A stretch of 8,183 bases of DNA from an uncultured Paracoccaceae bacterium. GTDB taxonomy: Bacteria; Pseudomonadota; Alphaproteobacteria; Rhodobacterales; Rhodobacteraceae. The stretch covers positions 1 to 8,183 of the forward strand of contig CALCPC010000006.1 in NCBI GenBank assembly GCA_937900975.1, given 5' to 3'. The translations under genes were made by a program, and so were the position numbers. The notes beneath the pieces were generated by a model. The model was not told where the DNA came from. It did not search any database and was given only the letters and a program-made list of their open reading frames with translations. Positions within the stretch are counted from its first letter, which is position 1. The number at the start of each line of letters is the position of its first letter. Below are positions 6,382 through 8,183 of the stretch, one piece after another.

Positions 6382-7424
6382 TCCGCCGCCGTTTCCAGCG
6401 CGTCTTCGGCGGCCAGTTGGTCCTTGGCCCGGCGGTTCAGCGCGCGGCGCAGATGCGCCACACCGATGTCATGCTGATACAGCATCTCCCGGGTCCGCGC
6501 GTCGTCGGGCATGCCTTCCAGCATCACGCGATCCTGCTCCAACACCCGCCAGTGCCGTTCCTCAAGATGCGTGCGGAAAAGGAACCGCCACGCCGCGCGC
6601 GCCAGCCCCTCGACCTTGCGCATCCGCCAGAAGAAGACTTTGCAGCGCTTCGGCCCGACCGGCGTGACATAGCCGAGGATCCGCATATGGCCGCCGGGGC
6701 CCGCGGCAGGCGGGTAGGGGATATCGAGAAAGCAGTACATCCCACCCTCCCGCACCTCGAACTCCGTCCAGTCGAAATTCTCCCCCACTTGGCCGACACG
6801 GCTGACGCGGAAGCCCGCGTCGCGGCGATCCAGCTCCAACAAATCTTGCTTGGATCCGAAGGCGAGCGTGAAGCTCTCGGCATGAAGATAGCAGCCGTGC
6901 ATCGGGTCGGCGAGGTTGTCGAGCGCGTAGCGGTAATTGCAGTCCCAAACCGCGGTGCAAAGGAACCCAGCCCAGGCCGGATCCGAAAGTTCCGGCGGCA
7001 AGGGCAGTTCAGGCGGCTCGGGCCGGTCCACGGAGGGGAGGTAGACAAACACCGCATCGGAGTGTTCGGCCACGGTGAAATCCTTCAACGCCTTGCGCCC
7101 CTCCATCGCGCAATCGGGCATCGCGGGCACACGCTGCACCGTGCCCGTACCGTCGACGATGACGCCGTGATAGCGGCAGCCGATATTGCCGTCGTGGATC
7201 TCGCCATAGGACAAAGGCGCACCGCGATGGGGGCAATAATCCTCAATACACTTTATCGCCCCGTCCGCGCCGCGCCACATCACCAGCCGCTCGCCAAGGA
7301 CGGTGATGCCATGGGGCCGATCCGCGCGCAGTTCGACCGATTTGGCGACCGGGAACCATTGGCCCCGCAGCCCTTGGTTGATGCGTTCTTCGATGCGGAT
7401 ACGCATGTCGGCGGACGTCACCAT
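6378..7424 (-). CDS. Rieske non-heme iron oxygenase, alpha (oxygenase) subunit
   Basis: Activates O2 to hydroxylate, dihydroxylate or O-demethylate an aromatic or similar substrate. The 348-residue protein has an N-terminal Rieske domain (about 20-130) with [2Fe-2S] ligands Cys64, His66, Cys83 and His86 (CPHRG, 16 residues, CRYHG). The C-terminal catalytic domain carries the mononuclear iron motif NLADPMHGCYLH: bridging Asp173 and ligands His176 and His181, with Asp298 (EQDRVMLEG) as the probable carboxylate ligand. The length and the N-terminal GLRGQWFPVAKSVEL resemble the VanA-like (vanillate O-demethylase) group rather than the larger naphthalene-dioxygenase alpha subunits (about 450 residues). 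No beta subunit, ferredoxin or reductase is encoded in this window. ATG 7424 follows a strong Shine-Dalgarno and lies 29 bases after the permease stop; the gene ends in an ATGA overlap with the SDR. Which reaction it catalyses cannot be told from sequence alone. Confidence 0.95.
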   Translation of the reverse strand: MVTSADMRIRIEERINQGLRGQWFPVAKSVELRADRPHGITVLGERLVMWRGADGAIKCIEDYCPHRGAPLSYGEIHDGNIGCRYHGVIVDGTGTVQRVPAMPDCAMEGRKALKDFTVAEHSDAVFVYLPSVDRPEPPELPLPPELSDPAWAGFLCTAVWDCNYRYALDNLADPMHGCYLHAESFTLAFGSKQDLLELDRRDAGFRVSRVGQVGENFDWTEFEVREGGMYCFLDIPYPPAAGPGGHMRILGYVTPVGPKRCKVFFWRMRKVEGLARAAWRFLFRTHLEERHWRVLEQDRVMLEGMPDDARTREMLYQHDIGVAHLRRALNRRAKDQLAAEDALETAAE

Positions 7425-7431
7425 GAAAGCT

Positions 7432-7437
7432 CTCCTT
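7432..7437 (-). promoter_or_regulatory. Strong ribosome binding site of the Rieske oxygenase gene
   Basis: AAGGAG on the minus strand, 7 bases before ATG 7424. It is the best Shine-Dalgarno in the window and lies in the only sizeable gap (7425-7453, 29 bases), which is too short for an obvious separate promoter or terminator. It suggests a high independent translation rate for the oxygenase. Confidence 0.75.
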
Positions 7438-7453
7438 GTGTCTTGGGCGCCGG

Positions 7454-8183
7454 TCAGTGATCGGCGCGGGGCAGGTAATGCAGCACGCGCGTCTCAGCGC
7501 GCACCAGGGCGGAATAAAGCAGGATGCCGATGACCGTCAGCAGGATGATCGCGTTAAACACCATCGCCGCATTCGCCTGTCCGCCGCCGAAGGCGATCAG
7601 AAATCCAAGGCCGGTGTTGCCGCCCACAAGCTCCCCCACCGTCACGCCGATCACGGCCAGGGTTGCGGCGCTGCGCAGGCCCGCCATCAGGTTGGGCAGG
7701 GTCGAGGGCATCTCGATCTTGAAGAAAACCCCCCAGCGGCCATAGCCATAAGCGCGGGCGAGCGAGACCAGATCGCGGTCCACCGTGCGCATCGCCTGCA
7801 GCACGTTCACCAGCACCGGGAAGAAGACGATCAGCACCGTGACCAGAAGCTTCGGCGTCGCGTTATAGCCGAACCACATGATGAAAAGCGGTGCGAAGGC
7901 GACTTTGGGCGCGATCTGAAGCGCCAGGATATAGGGGCTGAGCACGCGTTCCCAGAAAGACGACATCCCCAGCAAATAGCCCATCACAGCGCCCAGCATC
8001 GACCCGATGACAAAGCCGATCAGGGTCCAGATCGCGGTCGACCAAATATGCTCTGCCAGGTCCTCCTGCCGCCACATGCGGACCAGCTCTTCCAGACACT
8101 GGGTAAAGGTCGGGATGATAAAGCGCGGCACGTCAAGCGCGGGGGGCAGATACTCCCACACCAAAAGAAACAGGATCAGCCCA
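7454..8183 (-). CDS. ABC transporter permease, nitrate/sulfonate/taurine (SsuC/TauC-like) type, N-terminus cut by window edge
   Basis: Inner-membrane permease of a binding-protein-dependent importer. The frame is open to the right edge: six residues upstream of a TTG at 8164 (GLILFL) continue a hydrophobic helix into VWEYLPP, so TTG 8164 is not the real start and roughly 10-25 residues are missing. Counting from the edge, 242 residues show a truncated first helix (about 1-14), further membrane helices near 48-72, 84-104, 110-131, 170-196 and 206-227, and the EAA loop contacting the ATPase, SLARAYGYGRWGVFFKIEMP (140-159). The family (about 250-270 residues) transports sulfonates, taurine, nitrate, pyrimidine precursors and some aromatic acids, so the substrate is not fixed by homology. 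An ATPase and a binding protein should lie beyond the right edge. It ends 29 bases before the Rieske gene on the same strand, which suggests it imports that enzyme's substrate (inference). Confidence 0.93.
   Translation of the reverse strand, partial: GLILFLLVWEYLPPALDVPRFIIPTFTQCLEELVRMWRQEDLAEHIWSTAIWTLIGFVIGSMLGAVMGYLLGMSSFWERVLSPYILALQIAPKVAFAPLFIMWFGYNATPKLLVTVLIVFFPVLVNVLQAMRTVDRDLVSLARAYGYGRWGVFFKIEMPSTLPNLMAGLRSAATLAVIGVTVGELVGGNTGLGFLIAFGGGQANAAMVFNAIILLTVIGILLYSALVRAETRVLHYLPRADH

Noticed and set aside
5326..6477. 383-codon open frame on the plus strand
   Set aside because: It lies opposite the hydrolase and intact SDR, has low-complexity Arg/Pro/Gly-rich sequence and no domain; a shadow of GC-rich codons.
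7425..7453. Possible promoter or terminator between permease and Rieske genes
   Set aside because: Only 29 bases, largely taken by the Shine-Dalgarno and spacer; no hairpin with a T-run and no room for convincing -35/-10 elements.
6198..7460. 420-codon open frame on the plus strand opposite the Rieske and SDR genes
   Set aside because: It is antisense to genes with complete catalytic motifs, its translation is rich in Arg, Gly, Ala, His and Gln with no recognisable domain, and such frames are expected in GC-rich DNA.

Overview
The window is a GC-rich stretch (about two thirds G+C by eye) from one densely packed, unidirectional gene cluster. Every gene I can support lies on the minus strand, so transcription runs from the right edge to the left edge. 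High G+C at third codon positions, short overlaps and the protein styles fit an alphaproteobacterium, most likely Rhodobacterales. That placement is inference; no taxonomic marker gene is present.

Layout in transcription order, right to left: (1) an ABC transporter permease of the nitrate/sulfonate/taurine type, cut at its N-terminus by the right edge; (2) a Rieske non-heme iron oxygenase; (3) a classical short-chain dehydrogenase (SDR) with an intact active site; (4) an alpha/beta hydrolase; (5) a two-domain VOC extradiol ring-cleavage dioxygenase; (6) a second SDR-fold protein whose catalytic Tyr and Lys are replaced; (7) a thiamine-diphosphate (ThDP) enzyme of the decarboxylase/lyase superfamily; (8) an L-aspartate dehydrogenase (NadX)-like protein; (9) an aldehyde dehydrogenase, cut at its C-terminus by the left edge. 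There is almost no non-coding DNA: 29 bases between genes 1 and 2 and 10 bases between genes 6 and 7. All other junctions overlap as ATGA or TGATG, so genes 2-6 and 7-9 look translationally coupled. No promoter, terminator, RNA gene, mobile element or repeat array was seen; the promoter probably lies beyond the right edge.

Read together, genes 2-5 have the order of chemistry of an aromatic meta-cleavage route: ring oxygenation, dihydrodiol dehydrogenation, extradiol ring opening, and hydrolysis of the ring-fission product. Genes 7-9 form a second module that could take an amino acid or 2-oxo acid to an aldehyde and then an acid. The permease suggests the cluster imports its own substrate. The substrate cannot be named from sequence. 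From memory, unverified, a similar aldehyde dehydrogenase / aspartate dehydrogenase / ThDP decarboxylase / SDR block, with a hydrolase, another SDR and an ABC transporter nearby, occurs around PA3504-PA3514 of Pseudomonas aeruginosa PAO1. If so, this is a widespread but functionally unassigned catabolic system.
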